From: Prevotella sp.
GTDB lineage: Bacteria > Bacteroidota > Bacteroidia > Bacteroidales > Bacteroidaceae
Direction of reading: 5' to 3'
Assembly (NCBI GenBank): GCA_022764085.1
Contig: JALERP010000111.1
Location: 1 to 54,580, forward strand
DNA length: 54,580 nt
Shown here: positions 44,855 through 54,021 of the stretch, one piece after another
Layout of the letters: each line of letters starts with the position of its first letter
Position numbering within the stretch: position 1 is the stretch's first letter
Translations under genes and position numbers: made by a program
Notes under the pieces: generated by a model
Seen by the model: the letters and a program-made list of their open reading frames with translations, nothing else
Database searches by the model: none
Told to the model about the DNA's origin: nothing

Positions 44855-44965
44855 CCAATCTGTGGTCTATAAAAACCGCCGCAGACATCCCCCGTTGTAG
44901 TGCCTTTACTTTATGTAAGACCGCCCGCCGAAAAAAAATAATCCTTAAACACAAAAATCACAGAA

Positions 44966-45057
44966 CTCAACTTTCGGAAGTTATTTTAAACCACAGAGTT
45001 TAAGAGATATAGAGTATTTATACTAATCTCTTTTTCTATTTAACTCTGTGGTTTAAA
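44966..45057. repeat. CACAGAG repeat element copy 1 (before the dockerin operon)
   Basis: CTCAACTTTCGGAAG is followed by the arm TTTAAACCACAGAGTT (44985-45000), which is exactly complementary to AACTCTGTGGTTTAAA (45042-45057). The first 60 bp recur at 54441-54501 in the same orientation. Confidence 0.85.
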
Positions 45058-45115
45058 TAAACCCCTTATACATGGAGAATAATCACATTCGAAATTTAAG
45101 GTTATTATAAAAGTG

Positions 45116-45178
45116 TGAAGACAGTTATCTATAAATATCCGCGACAGGCATCATGATTTTGTCATGATAGGGTCTTCA
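45116..45178. other. Nested hairpin (TGAAGAC / ATCATGA)
   Basis: An outer pair TGAAGAC (45116-45122) / GTCTTCA (45172-45178) encloses the tight hairpin ATCATGA-TTTTG-TCATGAT (45150-45168). It is noncoding and more than 230 bp upstream of the operon promoter. It may be a small RNA or a binding site. Nothing else is identifiable in 45179-45333. Confidence 0.5.
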
Positions 45179-45333
45179 TTCTATGTTCCGCACACTTGTC
45201 CTCATCAAATTCAAACCGTCATAATAAAGAATTTACAATGCCTGTGGTAATAAACTCACGTTGCCCGTATCACTTATCCTTACATCGACCTTTCACTATA
45301 TATAATGGCGGTAAATCCTATTCAAACAATAAT

Positions 45334-45368
45334 CCCCGTGTTTCGTCATTTATCCCCCGCACTTCGTC
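45334..45368 (+). promoter_or_regulatory. 21-bp-spaced direct repeat, candidate LytTR binding site
   Basis: CCCCGTGTTTCGTC (45334-45347) and CCCCGCACTTCGTC (45355-45368) match at 11 of 14 positions and are offset by 21 bp, two helical turns. The TTCGTC half of the second unit lies 48 bp before the -7 element. LytTR regulators bind such paired direct repeats. Confidence 0.45.
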
Positions 45369-45410
45369 CAACGGACAATTGTTATAACCATTCCTTTCGG
45401 GAAAAATCTG

Positions 45411-45418
45411 TAACTTTG
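45411..45418 (+). promoter_or_regulatory. Promoter -7 element for the dockerin/cohesin operon
   Basis: TAACTTTG followed by GCAGCCG. A clear TTTG at -33 is absent, as expected for an activator-dependent promoter. The 5' UTR would be about 115 nt and A/T-rich near the start codon. Confidence 0.65.
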
Positions 45419-45537
45419 CAGCCGAGTATAGAGTGTGCTCAAGCCATTATTGGCAGGAAAATGCACCTCTTAATATATAATACTGCAATGTAAATAAAAC
45501 ATTTAAAAACATAATTATTAATTTAAAAAAACAGATT

Positions 45538-48500
45538 ATGAACAAAGTTACACTTTCTGTTGCCGCATTAGCGGCTATCGCAGTGCCTGTGCAAGCACAG
45601 GTGCTCACAGGCGATGCCAAAAAAGCTGCCGTTGAGGATGTAAAGGCTTACATCAATGACGCGCATGATTTGGTTACATCTTTTGGCTATAAATCGGTTT
45701 GCCAACCGTATCAGGTAAAGCTTAATGACCTTTGGACAACTTTCAATACAAAGTATGTTGAGGGTACAGAAGGTCTTACCAATGAAATTTGTGTTACTAC
45801 GAAACTTGCCGCACAGGCTGCTGTAGATGAGGCTTCTAACGCTAAGAAACCATACGAGGTTAAGGATGAACTGCAGGGTATTAAGGAAAACTTGATTACA
45901 TTGTATGGTCAGGTTTTGTCTCGTATTGATAATGATGCCAACTATAGCGATGCCTTCATAAAAGCTAAAATTGCTGCCTTGAAAGAATATAAGGAAGGTA
46001 GAGCAGCTACTGACAAGCTTGCTGCTATCGTAGGTCTTGACGAAATTAAGTTGGATTCTTATGACTTGTCAAATGATAAAATTGTACAGGACCGCCAGAC
46101 CATCAAGGATCAGCTGGCTGTCATTGATTATGCCCTCAAAAATACATTCAGCAAAGAAACTCTTGATGCTGAGTATGCTAATAATACCAACGATGCTGCA
46201 TTCAAGTATGTAAATGACGAGATTGCTCGTGTTGAAGGTGTTATTACAGCAAAGTTCAATGATTTCCGTACATTGTTCCCATTGGAAGAGACAGTATGGA
46301 CAGACTGGTATAACGACGCTTTCACCAAGCTCGGTGCTTATCAGCAGGATTTGAAGAAAGTTGCCCAGTACAACAAGGAAGCTCATGAGAGTGCTGATGA
46401 GAGCAAGAATGCATTGGCTCTGCAGGGTACAAACCTCAGTGAAATCAGTAGAATTGAAGGTGAGATTGATAATCTGTATATAAAGTATGATGGTCTGAAG
46501 ACAGCTGAGGCTAAAGCATATAAGGAAGTCGGTAATCTCATTAGCGAAGCAAAGGGTGTGCTTAATGGTAAACTCACTGCTCTCCATGAAAAGAATATCA
46601 ATGTTACTTTGATTGACACTCAGATCAATCAGCTCATTTCTGATATCGATAACTTCAAGACTAACAAGCTCGATGCAGCTTACAATGCTCACCAGGCAGT
46701 TGACAAGCAGAGCAAACTTGAATCTGATTTTAAAAAAGTCCTTGAGAATGTAGGTGATCCGAACTATTCATATACCAAGTTGCAGACCTATGCTGACAAA
46801 CTTGTTCAGAATAAGAAGGACTACAACTCAATGATTAGTAATTTGGATGATAAGCTCAAAGCCCTCTCAGAGAAAGAGAAAAAGGCAAAGGAAGCTTCAA
46901 AAGTTGACAAGTCATACAATCCTGCTGCTCACTTCACCACAGAGTACAATCGTATCAAGGATACAATGGTTGGAGGTGAGAAGACCAAGTTGGCTAACGA
47001 CCTTAAGGCTGTTAATCCTGTTGATGGCAATGATGGCAAGTATCCAAATACATCTTACAAGAATGATGTTACAAATGGTATAACCAAAGCCCTAACAGAT
47101 ATCCAGACTGCCATTGACAACTATGCATCTGGAACTGCTAATGCTCTTGAGTATTTCGATATAGCAAAGAAGACCTACGATGACAACAAGAAGTTGTATG
47201 ATGAACTCGTTAAGACTGCCACTAATACTTCAGTGACAATTGACGGTCTTGCTGTTACCGAGACTACATACGCTGTCTATATCGCAAAGGTTAAGGGTGA
47301 ACTCGACGCTATCAACTCTGCCATCGCAACTGCCAATGGCATGAATGACTTTGATCACCGCGATGAGATGAAGAAGGCTTCTGAGAAGACTGTTGACAGC
47401 AGAATCGAGGCTCTTACCGAAGGATATGGAGTAAATGAAAAGAACTGGAATCAGAATGTCAGGATGGCTAATGCCGAGAATACATACGCAGCTGTAAGCG
47501 GTGATCTCCAGGCTTTGAAAGACCGTGTAACGGTTATCCAAAAAAATCTTGATGGTACCAATAAGGATAGCAAGAAGTTGTATGGTGATACTGAGGGTTC
47601 ATTGAAGTGTGAACTTGCTGTGGCAATCCAGAAATCAATAAAAACTATCAACACTACTAAGGATACAGGTATCGATGCTGTTGATACAGATATTAAAGCA
47701 ATGTTTAAGGCTTATACTGATCTCGGTATTGACGATGCAAACATTGCAAAGAAGCTTGAAGCCGCTGATAAGGTGACTGCCAAGAAGGACGCATGGAACA
47801 AACTGATTAGTGATATCGCCACTAAGGTTGATCAACTTGAGGCTGATGCCAAGGTAGCTGCTGAAAACAAGAGCGCATACGATGTACTCGCTGCAAAGGC
47901 AAATGCCGCCTCTGATGGTAAGGGCAATGTTGCTTATGCTATAGAAAATACTCTGAGCAAGATACAACAACACTATGTCAGCAATGGTATTGCTAACTAT
48001 ACAGATGACGCTGGTTATGGTTATTTTAATACCCTTCTCAGTACAACTAAGACAAAAAGTCTTACGAGCATCAGAACAAATATCGAGAAATCCTTCAAGG
48101 CCGGTAAGATGGTTGCCGATGAAAAGTCTAAGAACTACGACGGTCAGCTCAACACTCTGAAGGAGGATGTTGAAGGACAGTATATGAAGGCTATCAACAA
48201 CCTCGACAAGTATAAGACCCAGTGCAAGCGCATCGACGGTACACAAAATGACAAGGGTGATTACGTAGGTGGTCTCAACCAGACATACGATGCTGTATTG
48301 GCACTTGTTAAGGCTGACCAGACTTCTGCCGCTGCCGATATGCTCAAGCAGCTCGCTACTGCCAAGAGTGAACTCGAGACTCTGCGTGCTCTCGTCAATA
48401 CAAATTATGCTCAGGGCAAGTGCGACACTGAGAACGCTAAATATGAGGAGACATTCAACGCCATCAGCGAAAAGATTGAGGCTGTTCGCAACCAGCAGTC

Positions 48501-51500
48501 TAAGTGGCCTGAGGTACTCCGTCAGGACAACCTCAACGAGCACAACAACTTCCTCAATGTTTCGTTCAAGTCTGCCAAGGATAAGTTCGACGAGGCTGTG
48601 TCTATCATCAACGAGTTCAGCTCAATCAAGAATGACGCTGTTAAGAAAGCATTGGAGGATCTTGTTGAAACTCACAAGGCTATCTTCGACTATGCCGACA
48701 GTCTTCGTGTGCTGCAGGTCAACGAGAATGCTGCATTCGAGGCTAACAAGGCTCTCACCGATCCTACCCTCTATGTTGCTACCGAATATAAGAACAAGGC
48801 AAAAGACTTCGTGGCAGGTATCGAAAAAGAGTTGCAGAAATACTGCAATGGTGTGAACGAGGCCGCTTGGAATCAGTGCCAGGAAAGGCTTACTTATGCT
48901 TATAATGAGTTGAGTACAGCTCAGACATATGTAAATAATAACTACAAGTCTAAGGAAGCTATTGCCAACGCATTCGCTGACCTTAAGTCAACTGTAAACG
49001 GTGCATTAGGAGCTGCTGCCGGTAGTACAAAGGAAACCGATATTAAGGACTTCGTTAATGGAGGGTCTTTCGATCCTGCAAAGTGTGACCGTCGTTTCGC
49101 CGCTATCGTTGACGAAAGCTTCGAGGAACTTGAGCAGGAAACATTCGATGCAGCTCTTGCCGCTGCCAAGGTTGAAGTGGCTATCGCTGAATACAACTGG
49201 ACATATAAGCACGCTATCGACAGCTACAACGATGAAAACAAAGCAATCTCTGAAATCACCAATCCTGCTGTTGACAAGGATGACTATCTTGCTCAGATTA
49301 AAGATTTGAAGGAGAAGAACATTGACGCAGGTAAGAAGTTGTATGATGAATACAATGGCAATGATTTGTTCAAATACGTAGTCACTGTCACAGGCACGAT
49401 TAATGGTTACTTCGACAACACTACAGATGAAGACAAGAATCATAATTACACATGGAAGTCAAAGCCTTACAAGGATGTATTGGATCTGCTCAATAACCTC
49501 GAGTATCAGGCAGGCATACAGGCTGTCATCAATACCGGTGAGCAAAAGATTAATGGCTATGCAGATGAGCTAAATGCTCTCTTCGCAGCACACATCGAGG
49601 GCAATAGCACTATCTATGATGCTATCAACAAGATGTATTCTGACTTGTATGCATTTGATGTCGCTAATGCTGTAAAGGGCGATGGACTTGATAAGGATGT
49701 TGAAACATACGTCAACGGCAAGGTATCTGACAATGGTTCAATCGAGGCACAAATGGCTTCTATTCGCTCTCAGGCTATCACTCTTGAGATTGAAACCCTC
49801 GAGAATGAGGTACAGCGCGTTAAGGAGCAGTACAACAATGCATTCAAGGAGATTGGTGTAGGATTCGATGCCGACCATAAGTATGCTAATAAGATCGAAG
49901 ACCTCAGAGTAAGACTCAACAACAGTGCTGCTAAAGGTACAGAAGGTTATATACCTGGATATAGTGAGAAGTGGGCTAATAATGAACTCACTTATGTTCA
50001 GGCATACCAGCAACTGTTGGGTGTTCAGAGAGAGATTGCCCAGCTGAGCAGCGACATCGCTTCTGAATACAAAGATGGTTCTGCCATCAGCAACGCTGCT
50101 GCTCTCCTTGCACAGAAGTCTGCCGAGGTTACGGCTGTAGTATCTAAGATCTCTGAAAAGATTCACGAGTTCGCTGCCATCGAGGCTGAGGTTGGTGCTG
50201 ACATCGACAAACTTGTTAAGGACCTTGAAGGAGTAGATGAGGACGTGACTCTGAAGACCGCTGACGAGACCGTTCTGTTCTACAAGCTCAACTTCATCAC
50301 CGACTACGACAGAATACTTACTGCTTGCAACGAATTGTGGAAGGGTAAGATTTCTGTTAGCTCTTCTCTTACAGTTAAAGATGCATACGCTCGCTACAAG
50401 AATAACGATGACAACTATAAGACTCTTATCGACAATCTCGACAACGTTATCGTTGCCAAGTATAATGCTGTTAAGTCTGAGGTTGACGCATTCGAGTTCT
50501 ATGAGACTGTATTCAAGGAGTGGGTTGGAAATCATAAAGTTTATGAGCACTGGACAACAGCAGAGGAGCGCAAGTTAGATGAAGCTGTTGAGTCATATCG
50601 TAATGTTATTGAAACTGCTGCTGCTGAAATCAATCTGAAGAATGGTGTAACAGCTGAGTTTGGTATTACTAATCCTAATGACTCTAAATTCACTACACCT
50701 GCTGATAATTTGAAATCCGATATCGCTACATTCGAGAAGGATGCTAAGTATAAGGAAGCCTCCCAGACATATCTTCCTAACATCAGTAACACTCTTAATA
50801 GTGTTGATTGGTTGTTGAGTTCAGAAAAGTATGCTCCGACGACAGAAGGGGAGTTACAAAGCGAGTATTCAACATTGTCTTGGGCTCGTGATTGTGCAAA
50901 TTCATATAATTTTAATGTATATAAGAATAGCGGTACATTTACAGACATTGATGGAAAACCAATAGAGATTATCCCGTCCTCTGATCCTACTGATCCCAAT
51001 GCAAGACCTTCATTTAAGTGGGTTACTAAAGACTATGTCGCTGAAGTATGGCCCGAGGTTAAGGCAAAGGCCGCTGAGCTTCAGGCTGCTGCCAACGAAC
51101 TCTTGGCAAGGGCACAGGCTAATTCTTATATCCTTGGTGATGTTGACCACGATGGTAAGGTTACAGTTATCGACTATGCACGCGTTCGCAACATGATTCT
51201 CAGTGGTATCACATACGATGATATTGCCGACGAGGTGGTTCGTTATTCTGCAGACGCCACAGTAGACAAGAAGATTAACGTTGCAGACCTTTCTCAGATC
51301 TCAACCTTTATCTTCGGTGAAAATGTCAATAACGCATCACGTGCTGCTCTCTTCGCATCTGACTTTAGTGCAGAGAACAAGATTGCCGCTGCTATCGACT
51401 CTGAGGAGACCACAATCTTCGGTAAGACTGTACGCGTGGCTATCAATGTAGAGTCAGGTGTTGCCTTTACAGCAGGTCAGTTCGACGTTAAGTTGCCAGC

Positions 51501-51906
51501 AGGCATGAAGCTCGTAGGAGCATCACTCTCTGAGCGTGCTAACGGACACGAGGTACTCACTGGTGACCTTGAGAACGGCATGAAGCGTGTGGTTGTATCT
51601 GTTGTTGAGAACAACTCATTCAACGGCAACAACGGTGCACTTGTTTACCTCGACGTTGAGGTTGCAAGCGAGTTCAACGGTGGCAACATCGAGGTGAGCG
51701 ACGCTATCTTCACCGACGGATGCGCTAACAGCTACTATCTGACCAACAATGGTCCTGTTGTTCCGACAGGCATCGATGGTGTAGAGGCTGCTACCGCTAA
51801 GGAGCGCATCTACTCAGTAGGTGGTCAGATGATGAAGGCAGTCAAGAAGGGTATCAATATTCTCGTTGGCGACGACAACAAGAGCAAGAAAGTTGTCAAC
51901 AAGTAA
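45538..51906 (+). CDS. Giant helical surface protein with dockerin, cohesin-like domain and sorting-like tail
   Basis: A 2122-aa exported protein. The signal peptide is MNKVTLSVAALAAIAVPVQAQ. Residues about 30-1860 are almost entirely charged amphipathic helix, probably spectrin-like bundles (e.g. KAKEASKVDKSYNPAAHF), with no catalytic motif that I recognise. A type I dockerin follows at about 1865-1930, with two EF-hand-like loops (DVDHDGKVTVIDYARVRNMI and SADATVDKKINVADLSQIST). Then comes a cohesin-like beta-sandwich (about 1945-2075; FTAGQFDVKLPAGMKLVGAS). A final 45-residue tail contains IYSVGGQMMKAVKKGINILV and ends in KKVVNK, resembling short C-terminal signals common on secreted Bacteroidales proteins. 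Codon choice looks more A/T-rich, with many GCT and GTT codons, than in sprA. It is the first gene of a three-gene operon. Confidence 0.8.
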   Translation: MNKVTLSVAALAAIAVPVQAQVLTGDAKKAAVEDVKAYINDAHDLVTSFGYKSVCQPYQVKLNDLWTTFNTKYVEGTEGLTNEICVTTKLAAQAAVDEASNAKKPYEVKDELQGIKENLITLYGQVLSRIDNDANYSDAFIKAKIAALKEYKEGRAATDKLAAIVGLDEIKLDSYDLSNDKIVQDRQTIKDQLAVIDYALKNTFSKETLDAEYANNTNDAAFKYVNDEIARVEGVITAKFNDFRTLFPLEETVWTDWYNDAFTKLGAYQQDLKKVAQYNKEAHESADESKNALALQGTNLSEISRIEGEIDNLYIKYDGLKTAEAKAYKEVGNLISEAKGVLNGKLTALHEKNINVTLIDTQINQLISDIDNFKTNKLDAAYNAHQAVDKQSKLESDFKKVLENVGDPNYSYTKLQTYADKLVQNKKDYNSMISNLDDKLKALSEKEKKAKEASKVDKSYNPAAHFTTEYNRIKDTMVGGEKTKLANDLKAVNPVDGNDGKYPNTSYKNDVTNGITKALTDIQTAIDNYASGTANALEYFDIAKKTYDDNKKLYDELVKTATNTSVTIDGLAVTETTYAVYIAKVKGELDAINSAIATANGMNDFDHRDEMKKASEKTVDSRIEALTEGYGVNEKNWNQNVRMANAENTYAAVSGDLQALKDRVTVIQKNLDGTNKDSKKLYGDTEGSLKCELAVAIQKSIKTINTTKDTGIDAVDTDIKAMFKAYTDLGIDDANIAKKLEAADKVTAKKDAWNKLISDIATKVDQLEADAKVAAENKSAYDVLAAKANAASDGKGNVAYAIENTLSKIQQHYVSNGIANYTDDAGYGYFNTLLSTTKTKSLTSIRTNIEKSFKAGKMVADEKSKNYDGQLNTLKEDVEGQYMKAINNLDKYKTQCKRIDGTQNDKGDYVGGLNQTYDAVLALVKADQTSAAADMLKQLATAKSELETLRALVNTNYAQGKCDTENAKYEETFNAISEKIEAVRNQQSKWPEVLRQDNLNEHNNFLNVSFKSAKDKFDEAVSIINEFSSIKNDAVKKALEDLVETHKAIFDYADSLRVLQVNENAAFEANKALTDPTLYVATEYKNKAKDFVAGIEKELQKYCNGVNEAAWNQCQERLTYAYNELSTAQTYVNNNYKSKEAIANAFADLKSTVNGALGAAAGSTKETDIKDFVNGGSFDPAKCDRRFAAIVDESFEELEQETFDAALAAAKVEVAIAEYNWTYKHAIDSYNDENKAISEITNPAVDKDDYLAQIKDLKEKNIDAGKKLYDEYNGNDLFKYVVTVTGTINGYFDNTTDEDKNHNYTWKSKPYKDVLDLLNNLEYQAGIQAVINTGEQKINGYADELNALFAAHIEGNSTIYDAINKMYSDLYAFDVANAVKGDGLDKDVETYVNGKVSDNGSIEAQMASIRSQAITLEIETLENEVQRVKEQYNNAFKEIGVGFDADHKYANKIEDLRVRLNNSAAKGTEGYIPGYSEKWANNELTYVQAYQQLLGVQREIAQLSSDIASEYKDGSAISNAAALLAQKSAEVTAVVSKISEKIHEFAAIEAEVGADIDKLVKDLEGVDEDVTLKTADETVLFYKLNFITDYDRILTACNELWKGKISVSSSLTVKDAYARYKNNDDNYKTLIDNLDNVIVAKYNAVKSEVDAFEFYETVFKEWVGNHKVYEHWTTAEERKLDEAVESYRNVIETAAAEINLKNGVTAEFGITNPNDSKFTTPADNLKSDIATFEKDAKYKEASQTYLPNISNTLNSVDWLLSSEKYAPTTEGELQSEYSTLSWARDCANSYNFNVYKNSGTFTDIDGKPIEIIPSSDPTDPNARPSFKWVTKDYVAEVWPEVKAKAAELQAAANELLARAQANSYILGDVDHDGKVTVIDYARVRNMILSGITYDDIADEVVRYSADATVDKKINVADLSQISTFIFGENVNNASRAALFASDFSAENKIAAAIDSEETTIFGKTVRVAINVESGVAFTAGQFDVKLPAGMKLVGASLSERANGHEVLTGDLENGMKRVVVSVVENNSFNGNNGALVYLDVEVASEFNGGNIEVSDAIFTDGCANSYYLTNNGPVVPTGIDGVEAATAKERIYSVGGQMMKAVKKGINILVGDDNKSKKVVNK

Positions 51907-51919
51907 TTCGTTATATTTT

Positions 51920-51971
51920 CCTATCGGTAAGGGTTCATCACGGTGTGAACCGCGGTAGCCCTGCCGAAAGG
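51920..51971 (+). other. Structured intercistronic RNA element
   Basis: A stem CCTATCGG (51920-51927) / CCGAAAGG (51964-51971) with one mismatch, then AGGG/CCCT, encloses the hairpin GTTCA...TGAAC. It lies in the 110-bp gap between the first and second operon genes with no promoter, so it may adjust relative expression by RNA processing or partial termination. Confidence 0.5.
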
Positions 51972-52016
51972 ATTGTATCAACGCAATTTATTTATCAAAT
52001 ATTATAGTAGAAAATT

Positions 52017-53189
52017 ATGAAGAATATTACTAATAAGTTCTTTAAGGGACTAACATCCCGCTTCTCTGCTACAGTTTTGCTCTTTGCCTTGGGTTGTGTT
52101 GCAACATTCGCTGGCAGCAAGATGTATATCAGAGACGCTGAGACTGGTGCTGTTAACTCATTCAGCATCATCCCTGGTGAGAAGAAGACCGTACAGGTCG
52201 TTCTCGAGAACCCGGATGACAAGGTTTCTTACCTTGAGTTCTATGTCAACTTCAAGTCAGGCTTGAAGTATGTTGACAAGAGCCTCAAAAAGGTTACTGA
52301 CCGTATCACCCGCGACAGTCACAGTCTTATAGTGACCAGCGAGTATGAAGGTCGTTATCATTTCGGCGTTATTTCAACATCCGCTACAATGGCAAGTTCT
52401 GCCATTAAGGGGACAAAGGGTGCTATACTTGAGTTTGAGATAGAGGCTGATCCTTCTTATGCTCCTCTCGCCTCAACTGATAAGAAGTATTCCTTTTCCG
52501 TAGATGAAATAGTAGCCTGCGACGCTACTGTACTTCAGGCCAAGCCTGTAATCATCAATGAGGATGAGGATGGTGTTAGTGAACCAGTGTTTGTTTCTGT
52601 TCTTCCTAACGTAGGCTATGCTTATGCTGACCAGTCGGATGTGCAGATTCGTCCTCTTGGTGAATGTCTGGTAGGAGTGTCTTTCGCTAATACTATTGCT
52701 CTGACCAACTTCCAGTGTAAGGTTACTTTGCCCGAAGGTCTTAACTTCTCGTCTGAAGAGCCAATTTTCAGGGGTGATCGTATCTCTGAGAATGTTGATG
52801 TTCAATTCAGAGAAATAAAGGATGAGCCAAATTCTTATATTTTGCTTCTCTCTTCTCTCACCAACGATGCTTTCCATGACAACGACGGTAATATCTTTAG
52901 CCTGAATCTGCTTGGCAACAAGACATTCAATACTGGTAAGGTAGTTATTTCCGATATCGAAGTTTCAAGTCCATACAACGTGTTCTATGATATCAACGAT
53001 GTTCTTGAGTATAACGTAGTGACAGTAACTGACCCAAGTGGTGATGGAGCATGGACATCTGCAGATATTACTGCAGTAGCTAATGCTGTTCTTCTTGGAA
53101 CACAGGAGTCTGTATTTGATGCCAATAATGACGGTAAGGTGTCTTCAGCAGACATCACCGTTGCAGCATCTAAGGTTCTTGGTAATTAA
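52017..53189 (+). CDS. Exported protein with two cohesin-like regions and a C-terminal dockerin
   Basis: A 390-aa protein with signal peptide (SRFSATVLLFALGCVATFAG). The first cohesin-like region, about 35-165, has the usual opening (MYIRDAETGAVNSFSIIPGE, then KKTVQVVLENPDDKVSYLEF). The second, about 195-325, includes FANTIALTNFQCKVTLPEGL and YILLLSSLTNDAFHDNDGNI. The C-terminus is a dockerin (about 338-390) with two calcium-loop-like segments (DPSGDGAWTSADITAVANAV and DANNDGKVSSADITVAASKV). No sorting-like tail is present, so it may be held at the surface only through binding partners. It is followed after 28 bp by a third family member. Cohesin assignment is by pattern only and should be tested by structure prediction. 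Confidence 0.75.
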   Translation: MKNITNKFFKGLTSRFSATVLLFALGCVATFAGSKMYIRDAETGAVNSFSIIPGEKKTVQVVLENPDDKVSYLEFYVNFKSGLKYVDKSLKKVTDRITRDSHSLIVTSEYEGRYHFGVISTSATMASSAIKGTKGAILEFEIEADPSYAPLASTDKKYSFSVDEIVACDATVLQAKPVIINEDEDGVSEPVFVSVLPNVGYAYADQSDVQIRPLGECLVGVSFANTIALTNFQCKVTLPEGLNFSSEEPIFRGDRISENVDVQFREIKDEPNSYILLLSSLTNDAFHDNDGNIFSLNLLGNKTFNTGKVVISDIEVSSPYNVFYDINDVLEYNVVTVTDPSGDGAWTSADITAVANAVLLGTQESVFDANNDGKVSSADITVAASKVLGN

Positions 53190-53217
53190 TTTATTTAATG
53201 TCTAAAATATCAGAATT

Positions 53218-53871
53218 ATGAATATTGTTTCTAAGATGATTGGTGCAGCCTTCATGATGATTTCTATGGTTGCATCTGTAAGTGCTCAGGATGTTAAACT
53301 CAGTATTGACCCTGTTACTATCGCTCCCGGAGAGGAAGCTGAGGTTGTCATTAACTATGAGGGAACTAAACCTTGGGCTAATATTCAGTTTGACTTCACA
53401 TTGCCTGAGGGACTCTCTTTTGTACAGCAGGAGGTTATCAATGCGGACGAGGAAGTTGAACTTGCTTATGGCGTGAAAGGTACTGCGCTTTATTCTTCTC
53501 ATGATCTGTTGTCTGCTTTCCAGGGTGGTCAGGATAATGTAATCCGCTTCTTGATTATGCACACGCAGAATAAGGGAATCAAGAATAGCGGTACTCTCTT
53601 CTCTTTCAAGGTTAAGGCTGATGAGGCTCTTGCTGAGTCATCTGAAATTAAGGTGAGTACAATCGAGTTTAGCGGTATGGAAAACGGTGAGCTGATTATT
53701 GAGAATCCCGCTGACTTCGCTATCGCAGTTACCAAGGGCACTCCCACTGGCATCAACGGTATCGAGGCTAACTCAGAGAAGGCTGCAAGCTTCAACCTCG
53801 CTGGTCAGAAGGTTAGCGCCAACGCTAAGGGCATCCGCATCCAGAATGGCAAGAAAGTTGTAGTTAAGTAA
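53218..53871 (+). CDS. Small exported cohesin-like protein with sorting-like tail
   Basis: A 217-aa protein with signal peptide MNIVSKMIGAAFMMISMVAS (cleavage near VSAQ). One cohesin-like beta-sandwich spans about 25-165: VKLSIDPVTIAPGEEAEVVI, IQFDFTLPEGLSFVQQEVIN, and IKNSGTLFSFKVKADEALAE, the segment that precedes the last strands in cohesins. After a linker (PTGINGIEANSEKAASF) it ends NLAGQKVSANAKGIRIQNGK and KVVVK, the same kind of tail as the giant protein. It would be a natural surface anchor for the dockerins of the other two proteins. It is the last gene of the operon. Confidence 0.75.
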   Translation: MNIVSKMIGAAFMMISMVASVSAQDVKLSIDPVTIAPGEEAEVVINYEGTKPWANIQFDFTLPEGLSFVQQEVINADEEVELAYGVKGTALYSSHDLLSAFQGGQDNVIRFLIMHTQNKGIKNSGTLFSFKVKADEALAESSEIKVSTIEFSGMENGELIIENPADFAIAVTKGTPTGINGIEANSEKAASFNLAGQKVSANAKGIRIQNGKKVVVK

Positions 53872-53910
53872 TTCAGAAAAGTGTAACAAGGATTATTAAT
53901 AATGTAGAGG

Positions 53911-53947
53911 GAAGGGGCAGAACGGGATGTTTTGTTTCTTCCCCTTT
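53911..53947 (+). terminator. Weak terminator-like hairpin after the operon
   Basis: GGGAAG can pair with CTTCCC across an 18-20-nt loop, followed by CTTTTAATG. The stem is short, so this is tentative. Confidence 0.35.
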
Positions 53948-53952
53948 TAATG

Positions 53953-53986
53953 TTTCGCGAATATTTTTGTGGGGTTCACGAAATAT
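53953..53986 (+). promoter_or_regulatory. 21-bp-spaced repeat upstream of second LytTR gene
   Basis: TTCGCGAATAT (53954-53964) and TTCACGAAATAT (53975-53986) are offset by exactly 21 bp. The second lies 47 bp before the -7 element, almost the same geometry as in front of the dockerin operon. The two also form an imperfect inverted repeat (TTTCGCGAA/TTCACGAAA), so a hairpin is an alternative reading. Confidence 0.4.
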
Positions 53987-54021
53987 CTTCTTTTGTTTGG
54001 AGGTTTTATCGAGGAATATCG

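Noticed and set aside
45196-45387. 63-aa ORF upstream of the dockerin operon
   Set aside because: It overlaps the direct-repeat site, has no family resemblance, and no promoter precedes it.
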